A stretch of DNA of 64,000 nucleotides, from positions 124,001 to 188,000 of the forward strand of contig NZ_JAGIZB010000006.1 in assembly GCF_017813395.1 (NCBI RefSeq), given 5' to 3'. Position numbers and translations under genes: made by a program. Positions 18,679 through 30,210 of the stretch are shown one piece after another. Within the stretch, counting starts at the first letter, position 1, and the number at the start of each line of letters is the position of its first letter. The notes below the pieces were generated by a model. The model searched no databases. It saw only the letters and a program-made list of their open reading frames with translations, and was not told where the DNA came from. This DNA is from Pararoseomonas baculiformis. GTDB taxonomy: Bacteria; Pseudomonadota; Alphaproteobacteria; Acetobacterales; Acetobacteraceae.

Positions 18679-19544
18679 TTGGCGTGCCGGGGGATATCGG
18701 CGGCGACCATCCCGCGCAGTTCCGCATCCACCTCGGGCATGGCACCGAACCAGGCCTGGAAGCCGCGGCGGCCCTGGTGGAGCAGCATGCCAAGGCCATC
18801 CACCCCCACCAGCCCGCGGGCGCGGGCAGCCGCCAGCAGCGGGGTTTCGAGGGGCACATAGACGATGTCCGCCACCACCGACCCCGGGGACATGGGCGAG
18901 AGGTCAATCTCCAGCGCGGGCTGGCCCTGCATGCCCGCGCTGGTGGTGTTCACCAGCAGCGCAGCGCCCTCAAGCGGCGGCCTGACCGCCACATTCACCC
19001 GCGCGCCACGGGCGGCAAGCTCCTGGGCCAGGGCCTCTGCCCGTGCCGGGCTGCGGTTCACCAGGGTCAGCGAAGGGCATCCGGCAGAGAGCAGCGCATG
19101 GGCCACCGCCCTCGCCCCGCCCCCGGCGCCGAGGATCACCGCCGGGCCCTGTTTCACGTGGAACGCGGGCGCCTGTTCCCGCAAGCTCTCGATGAAGCCC
19201 CAGCCATCCGTGTTCCAGCCCTCGATGCGCCCGTCCTCGTGGAACACCAGCGTGTTCACGGCCCCGATCCGGCGCGCCTCATCCTCCACCATGTCGCAGG
19301 CGGTGAGCGCGGCCTCCTTGTGGGGAATGGTCACATTGGCGCCGCGGAAGCCCAGATCCACCAGCGCCCGCACCGTACCGGAGAAGCGGTCCGGCGCGAC
19401 GGGAAGGGGCACATAGGCCCCGTCGATCCCATGCCGCGCCAGCCAGATCCCGTGCATGCGCGGGGACCGGGAATGGGAAACGGGCCAGCCGAGAAGGCCC
19501 GCCATGCGCGTCTTGCCAGAGAGGGTGCGGGGCATGGGTTGCAT
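18675..19544 (-). CDS. aroE: shikimate dehydrogenase (NADP+)
   Basis: Reduces 3-dehydroshikimate to shikimate in aromatic amino acid synthesis; about 289 residues. Substrate-binding motifs are LLGWPVSHSRSPRMHG and GANVTIPHKEAALTACD, with the catalytic lysine in PHKE. GAVNTLVF and WNTDGWGF follow. The NADP site is ILGAGGGARAVAHAL, then VNRSPARAEAL. The C-terminal MLLHQGRRGFQAWFG is conserved. The start may be ATG 19544 or ATG 19535; neither has a strong Shine-Dalgarno. A parS site lies in codons encoding AFHVKQ. Coupled to coaE. Confidence 0.95.
   Translation of the reverse strand: MQPMPRTLSGKTRMAGLLGWPVSHSRSPRMHGIWLARHGIDGAYVPLPVAPDRFSGTVRALVDLGFRGANVTIPHKEAALTACDMVEDEARRIGAVNTLVFHEDGRIEGWNTDGWGFIESLREQAPAFHVKQGPAVILGAGGGARAVAHALLSAGCPSLTLVNRSPARAEALAQELAARGARVNVAVRPPLEGAALLVNTTSAGMQGQPALEIDLSPMSPGSVVADIVYVPLETPLLAAARARGLVGVDGLGMLLHQGRRGFQAWFGAMPEVDAELRGMVAADIPRHAK
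19150..19165. other. parS ParB binding site (site 3)
   Basis: TGTTTCACGTGGAACG matches the parS consensus TGTTYCACGTGRAACA at 15 of 16 positions. It is located inside aroE, about 13 kb left of the proposed origin. Confidence 0.85.
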
Positions 19545-19588
19545 GGGGAAGGGATAGCGCAGCCGTGCCGGCGCGTCAGGGCCGATGG

Positions 19589-20521
19589 TCAGGCGAAATC
19601 CTCGACCAACATCCGGCGGCCGAGAAGGAAGGCATCGGCCACATGCACCAGCGGCGCCAGATCCACATCGCATTCACCGCTGCGGGCCAGGGCGGCGAAA
19701 TGCCGGTAGATGGCATCATATTCCGCCTTGGGCTCCTCCAGCAGCAGGCGCTCCCCTTCCAACAGGCGGCGGCCGCCACCCTCGATGGTGAGCGATCCCT
19801 CCTCCGTATCCACCCGGATGGTCCAGTTCTCCGGGCCCTGCGGGCGCCAGTCGAAGGCCGCGCTTCCATCCAGCCCATGGGCATCGGTGAAGCGAAGATC
19901 CGCCGCGATCGGCGCGCTGCGATTGCCGGGGAAGAGGAGATCGGCGCCGGTCAGGAAGACCGGCTGGGGCAGGATGCGGGTCAGGATGGACAGGGCGTTG
20001 ATGCCCGGATCGAACACGCCGAGCCCGCCCGGCTCCCAGATCCAGTCCTGGCCCGGATGCCAGCGGCGCACATCCTCCATCCACTCGATCCGCACGGCAC
20101 GGATGCGGCGGCTGGCCAGCATGCTCCGCGCGGGTTCCACGGCCGGGGCGTGGCGGGAATGCCAGCTGGCATGAAGGCTGCGGCCCTTCCGGCGCGCCAG
20201 TTCCAGCAGGGGCGCGATCTCCGCCACCGTCGCGCCCGGTGGCTTTTCCAGCAGCACATGCTTGCCCGCCCGCAGTGCCCCGGCTGCGAGCCGCGCGCGG
20301 ATCTGCGATGGTGTGCAGAGCGCGACGGCATCGAAGCCCGTGCCCGAGGCGAGAAGCGCCTCCAGGGAAGGGAAGGCCGGCACCCCCGTGAGCGAGGATC
20401 GCGGGTCCGCCGTGGCGACGAGGCGCAGGCCGGGAATGCCGGCAATGGCGCCGAGATGACGGTCCCGCGCGATCTTGCCCAGCCCGATGATGGCGAGGCG
20501 CAATTCGTCCGCTGGTTCCAT
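19589..20521 (-). CDS. Gfo/Idh/MocA oxidoreductase, D-galactose/L-arabinose 1-dehydrogenase type
   Basis: An NAD(P)-dependent sugar dehydrogenase of about 310 residues. The N-terminal Rossmann motif is LAIIGLGKIARDRHL, followed by ALCTPSQ and HVLLEKPPGATVAE, with the EKP catalytic lysine. The segments ASWHSRHAPAVEPAR and VRRWHPGQDWIWEPGGLGVFDPGINALSI closely recall the L-arabinose and D-galactose 1-dehydrogenases that start the non-phosphorylating pentose/galactose routes in Azospirillum and relatives. No other pathway gene is next to it, so the substrate remains a guess. ATG at 20521 is chosen (MEPADELRL); ATG at 20536 is possible. Confidence 0.85.
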   Translation of the reverse strand: MEPADELRLAIIGLGKIARDRHLGAIAGIPGLRLVATADPRSSLTGVPAFPSLEALLASGTGFDAVALCTPSQIRARLAAGALRAGKHVLLEKPPGATVAEIAPLLELARRKGRSLHASWHSRHAPAVEPARSMLASRRIRAVRIEWMEDVRRWHPGQDWIWEPGGLGVFDPGINALSILTRILPQPVFLTGADLLFPGNRSAPIAADLRFTDAHGLDGSAAFDWRPQGPENWTIRVDTEEGSLTIEGGGRRLLEGERLLLEEPKAEYDAIYRHFAALARSGECDVDLAPLVHVADAFLLGRRMLVEDFA

Positions 20522-20650
20522 GCCGCCCTGTCCCATGCCGGTGTCGCATGATGCCGCCGGCCCCCCGCCGCGTCACCACGGCGCCTCCCCCTGGCGCGCG
20601 GGCGCGAGGGATGCGACCAAAGCAACCAACGCGATTACGGATGGACAGCC

Positions 20651-21598
20651 ATGGCGAAAACCCTGCGGGTGGCGGTGCAGATGGACCCGATGGAGAGCAT
20701 CGGGATCGAGGGGGACAGCACCTTCGTCCTCATGCTGGAGGCCCAGGCGCGTGGCCATGCGCTGTGGCACTACCATGTGCGCGACCTGGCGCTGGACAAT
20801 GGCCGGGTGACGGCCTGGGCCCATCCGGTGGAGGTGCGCCGCGTGAAGGGCGACCACTTCACCTTCGGCGAGCCGGTGGAGCTTGATCTCGGCCGTGACG
20901 TGGATGTGGTGCTGATGCGCCAGGACCCGCCCTTCGACATGGCCTACATCACGGCCACGCATATCCTGGAACATATCCACCCCAGGACGCTGGTGGTGAA
21001 TGACCCAGGCCAGGTTCGCAACGCGCCGGAGAAGCTCTTCGTCACCCACTTCCCCGACCTCATGCCGGAGACGCTGGTGACGGCGGATCGCCGCCGCATT
21101 ATGCGCTTCCGCGAGAAGCACGGGGACATCATCATCAAGCCGCTCTTCGGCAATGGCGGCGCGGGCGTGTTCCACCTGCGCCCCGAAGACCCGAACATGA
21201 ACTCGCTGATCGAGATGTTCACCGAGCGCTCGCGCGAGCCGCTGGTGATCCAGAAATACGTCCCGGCCGTGCGCCAGGGCGACAAGCGGATCATCCTCGT
21301 CGATGGCGAGGCAATGGGCGCGATCAACCGCGTGCCGGCCGAGGGCGAGGCGCGCTCCAACATGCATGTGGGCGGCAAGGCGGTGCAGACCACGCTGACC
21401 GACCGCGAGAAGGAGATCTGCGCGGCGATCGGGCCGGAGCTGAGGAAGCGCGGCATGATCTTCGTCGGCATCGACGTGATCGGCGGCTATCTCACCGAGA
21501 TCAACGTCACCTCCCCCACCGGCCTGCAGGAGGTTGCGCGCTTCGACGGCGTGCATCTGGAAAAGGCGATCTGGGACGCGATCGAGGCGAAGCGGTAA
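20651..21598 (+). CDS. gshB: glutathione synthetase
   Basis: ATP-grasp ligase joining gamma-glutamylcysteine and glycine; 315 residues, the usual length. Signatures are [11 protein letters not shown] at the N-terminus, [32 protein letters not shown], the ATP-grasp loop [36 protein letters not shown] and [27 protein letters not shown] precedes the start. It lies 13 bases before the CocE-type hydrolase and is likely co-transcribed with it. Confidence 0.97.
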   Translation: MAKTLRVAVQMDPMESIGIEGDSTFVLMLEAQARGHALWHYHVRDLALDNGRVTAWAHPVEVRRVKGDHFTFGEPVELDLGRDVDVVLMRQDPPFDMAYITATHILEHIHPRTLVVNDPGQVRNAPEKLFVTHFPDLMPETLVTADRRRIMRFREKHGDIIIKPLFGNGGAGVFHLRPEDPNMNSLIEMFTERSREPLVIQKYVPAVRQGDKRIILVDGEAMGAINRVPAEGEARSNMHVGGKAVQTTLTDREKEICAAIGPELRKRGMIFVGIDVIGGYLTEINVTSPTGLQEVARFDGVHLEKAIWDAIEAKR

Positions 21599-21611
21599 GG
21601 AGGAGCAGGAC

Positions 21612-23426
21612 ATGTCGGACAGCGACCTGAAAGGCGGCGCCTGGCGGGTCGCCCCGTCCCGTTACGCGGCCTCGCGTGAGGTGGAATTCGCACTGCCGGC
21701 ACGCCCGGCCTCGCAATACCTGGCGATGCGCGATGGCTGTCGCATCGCCATCGATGTCTGGCTGCCCGAAGGCGCCACCGGCCCCCTGCCGGCGGTGCTC
21801 ATCCTCACCCCCTATTACCGCCGCTTCGCCGTGGCGCCGGGCAGCGATGCGGATGCCATCCCCAATGCGGGCAAGTTCATCCGCTACCTCGTGCCGCGCG
21901 GCTATGCGGTCGTGGTGGTGGATGTGCGGGGCACGGGCGCCAGCTTCGGCACGCGCGACAGCTTCCGCTCCCCGAAGGAGCGCGAGGACAGCCGCGAGAT
22001 CACGGACTGGGTCGTGGCCCAGCCCTGGTCCGACGGGCGGGTGGGCGCCACCGGCATCTCCTATCCCGGCGCCGCCTCGGACTTCCTGGCGAGCACGGGC
22101 CACCCGGCCGTGCGCGCCATCGCGCCGCTCTTTGCCGTGTGGGACACCTATGCCGACAACTACTATCCCGGCGGCATCCTGCTGAAGGAGCTGGCGCGCA
22201 GCTACGATGCGCTGATGGTCGCCATGGACCATGACCGGCGCGACCTGCTGAAGAACTACGTCTACTATGCCAACCCCGACCTGCGCGGCCCGCATCCGGT
22301 GGACGAGGATGCGGACGGCACGCTGCTGGCGCAGGCGATCCACGAGCATCTCGGCAATTTCCGCCAGCCGGATTTCATGGGCGAGTTCCGCTTCCGCGAG
22401 GAGCCCCTGCCCTACGATCCGGGCTTCAGCTCGGCCTCCTTCAGCCCCTATTCGGTCAGCCCGGGCATCCGGCCCGATGTGGCGGTCATGGCCACCTCCG
22501 GCTGGATGGATGGCGCGGGCTACGCGAACGGCGCGATCTCGCGCTTTCTCACGCTGCGCGAGAACCCGGTGCACCTGCTTCTCGGCCCCTGGGACCATGG
22601 GGCGCGTTGCAACGTCTCCCCCTGGCGAGACGGCGTGACGCCGGAGTTCGACCTGCTCGCCGCGCTACTGCGCTTCTTCGACGAGTACCTGATGGGCCGT
22701 GATACTGGCCTTCGCGGCGAGGCGCGGGTGCACTACTTCGCCCTGCATGCGGAGGAATGGCGCTCCGCCGAGGCCTGGCCGCCGGTGGTGGAGACGGAGC
22801 GGCTGGTGCTGGCAGCGGATTCCAGCCTGGCCCTGGAACCCGGCGAGGCAGGAAGCGACGAGATGCGTGCCGACTTCGCCGCGGGCACCGGCAACGGTAC
22901 GCGCTATGAGCGCATCGCCGGCATCAACAGCACCGTCTATCACGCCGATTGGGCGGAGAAGTCCGCCAATATGCTGTCCTGGACCTCGGCCCCGCTAGCG
23001 GCATCGCAGGAACTGGCGGGGCATGGCGTCGCGGAGCTCTGGATCACCTCCAGCGAGCCGGATGCATCGATCTTCGTCTATCTTTCGGAAGTCGAGGCGG
23101 ATGGCACGGTGCGCTACGTCACCGAAGGCCTGCTGCGCGCCCTGCATCGCAAGGAAAGCCCGGCGCCCCAGGCCTACCGCGCCACTTGGCCCTTCCGCAG
23201 CTTCCGGCGGGAGGATGCGGCGCCGCTGGTGCCGGGCGAGGCCACCCGCATCCGCATCCCGCTGCTTCCCACGGCCTGGCGCTTCTCCACCGGCAGCCGT
23301 ATCCGCCTCTCCATCGCGGGCGCCGATGCCGATCACTGCGTGCAGGTGCCGCATGGACGCCCGCCGGTGCTGGCGGTGCTGCGGGGTGGTGAGCGCTCCT
23401 CGGCGCTGGAACTGCCGCTGACATAG
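21612..23426 (+). CDS. CocE/NonD family alpha/beta hydrolase
   Basis: A 604-residue serine hydrolase related to cocaine esterase and X-Pro dipeptidyl-peptidase (peptidase S15 fold). The nucleophile motif is [28 protein letters not shown] forms the oxyanion-hole region, TSGWMDGAG is at the place of the catalytic aspartate, and [10 protein letters not shown] carries the catalytic histidine. The C-terminal jelly-roll domain (residues about 380-600) ends with [20 protein letters not shown]. No signal peptide is seen, so it is probably cytoplasmic. The substrate is unknown. GGAGCAGGA precedes ATG 21612. It follows gshB. Confidence 0.9.
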   Translation: MSDSDLKGGAWRVAPSRYAASREVEFALPARPASQYLAMRDGCRIAIDVWLPEGATGPLPAVLILTPYYRRFAVAPGSDADAIPNAGKFIRYLVPRGYAVVVVDVRGTGASFGTRDSFRSPKEREDSREITDWVVAQPWSDGRVGATGISYPGAASDFLASTGHPAVRAIAPLFAVWDTYADNYYPGGILLKELARSYDALMVAMDHDRRDLLKNYVYYANPDLRGPHPVDEDADGTLLAQAIHEHLGNFRQPDFMGEFRFREEPLPYDPGFSSASFSPYSVSPGIRPDVAVMATSGWMDGAGYANGAISRFLTLRENPVHLLLGPWDHGARCNVSPWRDGVTPEFDLLAALLRFFDEYLMGRDTGLRGEARVHYFALHAEEWRSAEAWPPVVETERLVLAADSSLALEPGEAGSDEMRADFAAGTGNGTRYERIAGINSTVYHADWAEKSANMLSWTSAPLAASQELAGHGVAELWITSSEPDASIFVYLSEVEADGTVRYVTEGLLRALHRKESPAPQAYRATWPFRSFRREDAAPLVPGEATRIRIPLLPTAWRFSTGSRIRLSIAGADADHCVQVPHGRPPVLAVLRGGERSSALELPLT

Positions 23427-23451
23427 CGATCAGCGGTTGGACCGGGTGGCA

Positions 23452-23483
23452 TCCGGGGGAGAGAAGGCCTTCTCTCCCCCGGA
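23452..23483. terminator. 32-bp perfect palindrome after the CocE-type gene
   Basis: TCCGGGGGAGAGAAGG is followed immediately by its exact reverse complement, giving a 16-bp arm palindrome. A second inverted repeat, GGGAGGC/GCCTCCC, follows at 23522-23538. These are probable termination structures between the convergent CocE-type gene and dnaJ, although T runs are lacking. Confidence 0.6.
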
Positions 23484-23578
23484 ATGCTCGGGCGACCGAA
23501 GAGGCAGCCCAGGAGGTTCCTGGGAGGCAAGGCCTCCCTGGGGCAACAAGCGCCGGGAGCGGTCGGCGGAAGGGCGGC

Positions 23579-24721
23579 TTACCGCCCCAGCCCCTCCCAG
23601 AACTCCTTCACGCGGCTGAAGAAGCCTTCGCTCTCCGGGCTGGTCCGGCTGTTCGCCTCCGCCTCGGCTTCGAACTGCTCCAGCAGCTCGCGCTGCCTGG
23701 GCGTGAGGTTCTGCGGCGTCTCCACCGAAACCTGCACATACATGTCCCCGCGCGTGGCGCTGCGCAGCACGGAGAAGCCCTTGCCGCGCAGGCGGAACTG
23801 ATCGCCCGCCTGGGTGCCCGTGGGGATGGAGACGCGGGCGCGCCCTCCATCGATGCTCGGCACCTCCACCGTGCCGCCCAGGGCCGCCTGCGTCATGCGC
23901 AGGGGCACGCGGATGAAGATGTTGTTCCCCTCGCGCTGGAAGATCGGGTGGGGCTTGATGCCGATATCGACATAGAGATCGCCAGGCGGTGCCCCGCGCA
24001 GCCCCGCCTCGCCCTCTCCGGCCAGGCGGATGCGCGTGCCTTCCTCCACCCCGGCAGGAATGGTGACGTTGAGGTTGCGGTCCTTCTCCACCCGGCCGGC
24101 GCCATGGCAGACCTTGCAGGGATTCTTGATGCTGCGCCCGGCGCCGCCGCAGGTGGGGCAGGTGCGCTCCACCAGGAAGAAGCCGGACTGCGCGCGCACC
24201 TTGCCCGCGCCCTTGCAGGTCGGGCAGTTCTCGGTTTGCGCCTTGCCGCCCTCGGCGCCCGTGCCGGAGCAGTTGTCGCAGCTGACGGAGGACGGAACGC
24301 GGATCGTCGTCTTCGTGCCCGCGAAGGCCTCCTCAAGGGTGATGGTCACCTCGGTGCGGAGGTCGGAGCCGCGGCCACTGGGCTGCCCGCCGCCACGGCG
24401 GCCACCCAGGTTGCCGAACATCTGCTCGAAGATGTCCTCGAAGCCGCCGCCCGCGAAGCCGCCGCCGAAGGGCCCGCCGCCCCCGCCGCCGCCGCCCTCG
24501 AAGGCGGCATGGCCGTAGCGGTCATAAGCGGCCCGCTTCTCGGCGTCCTTCAGGACGTCATAGGCCTCGTTGCATTCCTTGAACTTCGCCTCGGCCGCCT
24601 TGTCGCCCGGGTTGCGGTCCGGGTGGTGCTGCATGGCGAGCTTGCGGAACGCCTTCTTCAGCGTGTCCTCGTTGGCGTCGCGGGGGACGCCGAGCACCTC
24701 GTAATAGTCACGCTTGGCCAT
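23579..24721 (-). CDS. dnaJ: chaperone DnaJ (Hsp40)
   Basis: Co-chaperone stimulating DnaK ATPase; 380 residues. J domain at residues 1-70 ([12 protein letters not shown], with HPD in [11 protein letters not shown]). A Gly/Phe-rich linker follows, with an unusually long glycine run. Four zinc-binding CxxCxGxG repeats are intact: [24 protein letters not shown] and CKVCHGAG. The C-terminal substrate domain contains [21 protein letters not shown]. It lies downstream of dnaK on the same strand, separated by a strong stem-loop. Confidence 0.98.
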   Translation of the reverse strand: MAKRDYYEVLGVPRDANEDTLKKAFRKLAMQHHPDRNPGDKAAEAKFKECNEAYDVLKDAEKRAAYDRYGHAAFEGGGGGGGGPFGGGFAGGGFEDIFEQMFGNLGGRRGGGQPSGRGSDLRTEVTITLEEAFAGTKTTIRVPSSVSCDNCSGTGAEGGKAQTENCPTCKGAGKVRAQSGFFLVERTCPTCGGAGRSIKNPCKVCHGAGRVEKDRNLNVTIPAGVEEGTRIRLAGEGEAGLRGAPPGDLYVDIGIKPHPIFQREGNNIFIRVPLRMTQAALGGTVEVPSIDGGRARVSIPTGTQAGDQFRLRGKGFSVLRSATRGDMYVQVSVETPQNLTPRQRELLEQFEAEAEANSRTSPESEGFFSRVKEFWEGLGR

Positions 24722-24786
24722 CGTTGTTCCCGTGCGGGGCGGGTTCAGGCCCCCTTGGGTTGGAACCAGGAATCATGCCGCAAAGA

Positions 24787-24824
24787 GAAGCGCCCGGCCC
24801 GCTCCTCGCGATGCCGGGCGCTTC
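24787..24824 (-). terminator. stem-loop between dnaK and dnaJ
   Basis: GAAGCGCCCGGC and GCCGGGCGCTTC form a perfect 12-bp stem with a 14-base loop. On the minus strand it is followed by TCTTTG. It starts about 20 bases after the dnaK stop and could reduce transcription from dnaK into dnaJ, lowering the DnaJ to DnaK ratio. Confidence 0.75.
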
Positions 24825-24843
24825 ATCCTTACTGCACGGGCGA

Positions 24844-26784
<1,941 letters not shown>

Positions 26785-26953
26785 CCGTCACTCCTTTTCG
26801 CGGCGGCCGGGGCACGGCCCATGATCAGGCGCCGTGCGCGGCCCCATTGTTCAATCGGATGGGGGTTGGGGAGACGGGGAACGCCCCGTCGGCCCTCGAT
26901 GTATTCAGGGGCGGGGCGCGGGACAAGACCCCGCTGCCCCCGAAATAAGCAGA

Positions 26954-27502
26954 TCAGGCAGCCTTGCCCGCCACCACCACCATGGCCGGCTTCAGCAGGC
27001 GGCCATTGATGGTCCAGGCGGGGGTCCAGGCGGTGATCACGGTGCCGGGCTCCACGCCCTCGGGCGCGGGCTGCTCGGCCATCGCCTGGTGCAGCTCCGG
27101 GTTGAAGGGCTTGCCGGCCGGGTCCTCGGCCTTCACCCCATGCCGCTCCAGCATGGCGATGAAGGCACGCTCCACGCCCTCGAAGCCGCCACGCAGCTTG
27201 GCGATGGGGCCTTCGTCGCTCTCAGGCACGGGGGGAAGGGCGTCCAGGCCGCGGCGCAGGTTCTCGGCCGCATCCGCCACGTCGCGCGCGAACTTGGTCA
27301 CGGCGTAGTTGCGGGCATCCTCCAGCTCCCGCTTGTGGCGGTTGCGCAGGTTCTGCATCTCGGCCTCGGCCCGCAGCCACTTGTCGCGCATCTCGCTGAG
27401 CTGGGTGGCCAGGTCCGGCGTCCCGGCCTCGGCCGGGGCATCGTTCGCGGCGCCGGGCTGGAGCTCGGCCTCGGGGGATGGGGTGTTCGGGGTATCGCTC
27501 AT
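26954..27502 (-). CDS. grpE: nucleotide exchange factor GrpE
   Basis: Releases ADP from DnaK; 182 residues. An acidic, disordered N-terminus of about 30 residues is followed by the long coiled coil (LSEMRDKWLRAEAEMQNLRN, then HKRELEDARNYAVTKFARD). The C-terminal beta domain ends VLKPAMVVV-like (RLLKPAMVVVAGK). The conserved FNPELHQAM segment is present. The start is ATG 27502; codons further upstream are not GrpE-like. No hrcA is adjacent, unlike in many alphaproteobacteria, and I see no CIRCE element upstream. About 170 bases separate it from dnaK. Confidence 0.96.
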   Translation of the reverse strand: MSDTPNTPSPEAELQPGAANDAPAEAGTPDLATQLSEMRDKWLRAEAEMQNLRNRHKRELEDARNYAVTKFARDVADAAENLRRGLDALPPVPESDEGPIAKLRGGFEGVERAFIAMLERHGVKAEDPAGKPFNPELHQAMAEQPAPEGVEPGTVITAWTPAWTINGRLLKPAMVVVAGKAA

Positions 27503-27704
27503 CGGGTGGTTCTGGTCTTTCCTGGCCCTGGAAGGCTCGTCTCGGGCCTCACCTAGGGTCCGTCGGGCGGCGGGACAAGCAGTCCGCACGGCTCCGGCAC
27601 GTTGCACCGCAGCATTCCTTGGTCTCCCATAGGGGAATGCAACGCCACCCCGCTATCCGGAACGCCGCCCCCACGCCAAGCGCCGGGGAAGGGGGATGGC
27701 CCGC

Positions 27705-28907
27705 ATGAGCGATCCGGCCCAGGCGCCACGCCGCCACGTGCCGCTCTGGCTCCTGGCGCTCATCACCTTCAGCGGCACGGTCGGGATGTATGTCTTCGTG
27801 CCCGCCCTGCCCTCCGCCGCTGCGGAACTGGGTGCGACGACGGGCGCCATGCAGCTCACCGTCAGCCTCTATGTGCTCGGCCTCGCCCTGGGCCAGCCGG
27901 TCTATGGCCCCCTGTCAGACCGGTTCGGCCGGCGCCCCGTGCTGGTGGGCGGCCTTGTCCTCTACACCCTGGCCGGGCTGCTCACCTGCATCGCCCCGAA
28001 TGCCGAGGTGCTGATCGCCGCCCGCTTCTTCCAGGCCCTGGGCGGCGGCGCCGGGCTGGTGCTCGGCCGCGCCATCGTGCGCGACACCTCCGAAGCCACT
28101 GTGGCCGCCCAGCGGCTGGCCCTGCTGAACCTGATGGTCACGCTGGGCCCCGGCCTCGCCCCCCTTCTCGGCAGCGCGGTGGTGGCCACGGCCGGATGGC
28201 GCATGGCGCTCGGGCTGCTCTGCCTTCTCGGGGTGGCGAACCTGCTTTTCACCTGGCGGATCCTGCCCGAAACCGGGCGGCGCACATCCCCGCCGGACAG
28301 CTCCGCCCTGCTGCGGGACTATCTGCGCCTGCTCCGTTCCCCAACCTTCCTGGGCTACGCCATCTGCGGCGGCTGCATGACCACGGCCTCCTACGCCTTC
28401 TTCGGCTCGGCGCCGTTCATCTTCCGCGAACTCGGCCGGCCGGAGCATGAGGCCGGCATCTACCTGGCCCTGCTCATTATCGGCATTTCCATCGGCAACT
28501 GGCTGGCCAGCCGCCTGGTCGCGCGCGCGGCGCTCGACCGCGTGCTGCTCATCGCGGGCGCGACGAGCCTTGCCTCCACCCTCGCGCTGCTCGGCGTGGT
28601 GCTGGCCGGCGGGCTGTCCGTCGCATCGGCCATGGGCTGCATGTTCGTCTTCACCCTGTGCATCGGGATCGGCGGCCCTTCGGCCCTGGCCCAGGCCATC
28701 AGCCTCAACCCGCGCGTGGTGGGCTCGGCGTCCGGCATCTACGGCTTCACCCAGATGGCCGTCGGCGCGCTCTGCTCGGGCCTGGCGGGGCTGGGGAAAG
28801 ACCCCGCGCTCACCGCGGCCCTGGTGCTGGCCGGCGCGGCCCTGACGGGCCAGCTGGCCCTGCGCATGGCCCTGCGGGGCAAGCGCCGCGCCGTGGCCAG
28901 CGAATAG
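27705..28907 (+). CDS. Bcr/CflA family multidrug MFS transporter
   Basis: Proton-coupled efflux pump of 400 residues with 12 predicted membrane helices. The N-terminal MYVFVPALPSAAAELG is the Bcr/CflA hallmark. The loop 2-3 motif GPLSDRFGRRPVLVGG is the MFS signature, and RFFQALGGGAGLVLGRAIVRD is the conserved helix 4-5 segment. The drug spectrum is unknown. ATG at 27705 is chosen since GGGGG precedes it at a suitable distance; ATG 27696 adds three residues. It is divergent from grpE and ends nine bases before the convergent hemolysin III-type gene. Confidence 0.93.
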   Translation: MSDPAQAPRRHVPLWLLALITFSGTVGMYVFVPALPSAAAELGATTGAMQLTVSLYVLGLALGQPVYGPLSDRFGRRPVLVGGLVLYTLAGLLTCIAPNAEVLIAARFFQALGGGAGLVLGRAIVRDTSEATVAAQRLALLNLMVTLGPGLAPLLGSAVVATAGWRMALGLLCLLGVANLLFTWRILPETGRRTSPPDSSALLRDYLRLLRSPTFLGYAICGGCMTTASYAFFGSAPFIFRELGRPEHEAGIYLALLIIGISIGNWLASRLVARAALDRVLLIAGATSLASTLALLGVVLAGGLSVASAMGCMFVFTLCIGIGGPSALAQAISLNPRVVGSASGIYGFTQMAVGALCSGLAGLGKDPALTAALVLAGAALTGQLALRMALRGKRRAVASE

Positions 28908-28916
28908 GGAACTGCC

Positions 28917-29552
28917 TCAGCCCCTTGCCAGGGGAAAGACCACCGCGAAGTGACAGGCCGCGGCCGTGACCACGAAGCCGTGCCAGATGGCCGTGTTGTA
29001 AGGCAGCCCTGGCGAGAGGTGGAAAAACACCCCAAGGCTGTAGAGCGCCCCGCCCAGAATCAGCATCCCGAGCTGCCAGGCCTCCATGGACTGGATCAGC
29101 GGCGCAAGCGCCGCCACCCCCACCCATCCGAGAAGAAGATAGGCCGCGATCGAGGCCCGCTCATACCGTCCGGGCGCCAGGAGCTTGACGGCGGCGCCGG
29201 GAAGCGCCCCGCCCCACACAATGGCCAGGAGAACCGCGCCCCAGGTCCCACCGATCGCCAGAAGCGAGACCGGCGTATAGGTGCCCGCGATCATGAGGAA
29301 GATGGCCGCGTGGTCGAAGCGGCGGAGCAGCGCCTTGCCGCGGCCGGCCGGCGCCAGGTTGTAGGCGGCCGAGCAGGTGAAGGTCGCCACCAGCCCCAGC
29401 GCGTACAGCCCGATGGCGGCGCCGGGCCACAGGGCCCAGGGTGTGACGAGTGCCAGCGACACGCAGCCGGCCAGGACCGCGGCCAGGCCGATGCCATGGA
29501 TGGCGGCATCGGCCGCGTACTCGGCGTGGGTGTTGGTCGGGACGTCAGACAT
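28917..29552 (-). CDS. hemolysin III family (PAQR/TrhA) membrane protein
   Basis: A 211-residue protein with seven hydrophobic helices. Family motifs are AYNL near residue 65, RRFDHAAIFLMIAGTYTPV with the conserved aspartate and histidine, and the C-terminal IWHGFVVTAAACHF with two histidines. Together these form the metal site of the PAQR/hemolysin III fold. Bacterial members are linked to membrane lipid homeostasis; the haemolytic role is doubtful. It is a single gene, convergent with the MFS transporter. Confidence 0.9.
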   Translation of the reverse strand: MSDVPTNTHAEYAADAAIHGIGLAAVLAGCVSLALVTPWALWPGAAIGLYALGLVATFTCSAAYNLAPAGRGKALLRRFDHAAIFLMIAGTYTPVSLLAIGGTWGAVLLAIVWGGALPGAAVKLLAPGRYERASIAAYLLLGWVGVAALAPLIQSMEAWQLGMLILGGALYSLGVFFHLSPGLPYNTAIWHGFVVTAAACHFAVVFPLARG

Positions 29553-29616
29553 CGGCTATGGCCAGCCCGGCTTTCGCCCGCGCTGGTTCGGAGCCCGCCT
29601 TGCCGGTCCGGGGCCG

Positions 29617-29853
29617 TCAGCCCGGGAGAGGCATGTTCCGGCCGAGCGCGGCGAAGGAGCCAAGGCGCATCTGGCTTTCACGCACCACCCGCTCCTGCCC
29701 GCCCCGGTCATTCCGGATGCGGTATTCGCGGTCCGGCGCGTCATTGGGCAGCAGCCGGACCACGGTGTAGCTCTGGCCGAGGGCATCATTCGGGGTCATA
29801 TGCCCGGCCAGCAGCTCGATATTCTCGCCGATCTTGAAACGATGGGCCTTCAT
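29617..29853 (-). CDS. small conserved-looking protein of unknown function
   Basis: A 78-residue soluble protein starting MKAHRFKIGENIELLAGHMT; an ATG two codons upstream is equally possible. It contains YTVVRLLPNDAPDREYRIRN and ERVVRESQM, which read as a small beta-rich (SH3-like) fold of the kind common in alphaproteobacterial hypothetical proteins. A purine-rich stretch (GGAGGAGTGACC) precedes the start. No function can be assigned. Its neighbours are the hemolysin III-type gene downstream and a gene-poor stretch upstream. Confidence 0.65.
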   Translation of the reverse strand: MKAHRFKIGENIELLAGHMTPNDALGQSYTVVRLLPNDAPDREYRIRNDRGGQERVVRESQMRLGSFAALGRNMPLPG

Positions 29854-29885
29854 GGTCACTCCTCCGGCAGGGCTGAGCCCCCAGC

Positions 29886-30068
29886 TTACCCGATCAAGTC
29901 CAGGATGATCCGGCGGATCTCGTCGGGCGAGAGACCGGCGGGAATGGCCTCGGCGGGCATGGTAGCAGCCGGCGAGGAAAAGGCAGACAGCAAAGTCGAA
30001 GGACCGGTAGCGGCCCGGGAAACTGACAAGTGAACGTGATCCTTACGCGGCCCGAATTCATTCGGCAC
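29886..30068 (-). CDS. doubtful small open frame (60 codons)
   Basis: The last 17 residues, AGLSPDEIRRIILDLIG, look like a natural amphipathic helix, but the N-terminal half is not convincing. A shorter version starting at ATG 29960 would encode 24 residues. I cannot decide between a real small protein, the remnant of a longer gene, and chance. The region 29860-30210 otherwise holds no gene that I can see. Confidence 0.25.
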   Translation of the reverse strand: MPNEFGPRKDHVHLSVSRAATGPSTLLSAFSSPAATMPAEAIPAGLSPDEIRRIILDLIG

Positions 30069-30096
30069 CGCGATGCAAGTGACCGGTGCCGCGACA

Positions 30097-30169
30097 GGCC
30101 TTCATGGCCCCGCATCCGGTCGGGAAGAAAGAAAATGCTGCGGAAGCGGCGGGCCGGCCTTCATGGCCC
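30097..30169. repeat. 14-base direct repeat in the gene-poor stretch
   Basis: GGCCTTCATGGCCC occurs at 30097-30110 and again at 30156-30169, start points 59 bases apart. A short inverted repeat GCACCG/CGGTGC lies just left (30065-30089). The surrounding 29860-30210 stretch is without a clear gene. No function is evident. Confidence 0.4.
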
Positions 30170-30210
30170 TGCCTGCCACTCCGCCAATGGGCCGCGGACG
30201 GCCCCGCGCC

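Noticed and set aside
26785-26953. Possible heat-shock sigma factor promoter upstream of dnaK (TTGAAC on the minus strand)
   Set aside because: No matching -10 element is found at a proper distance, so it is not supported.
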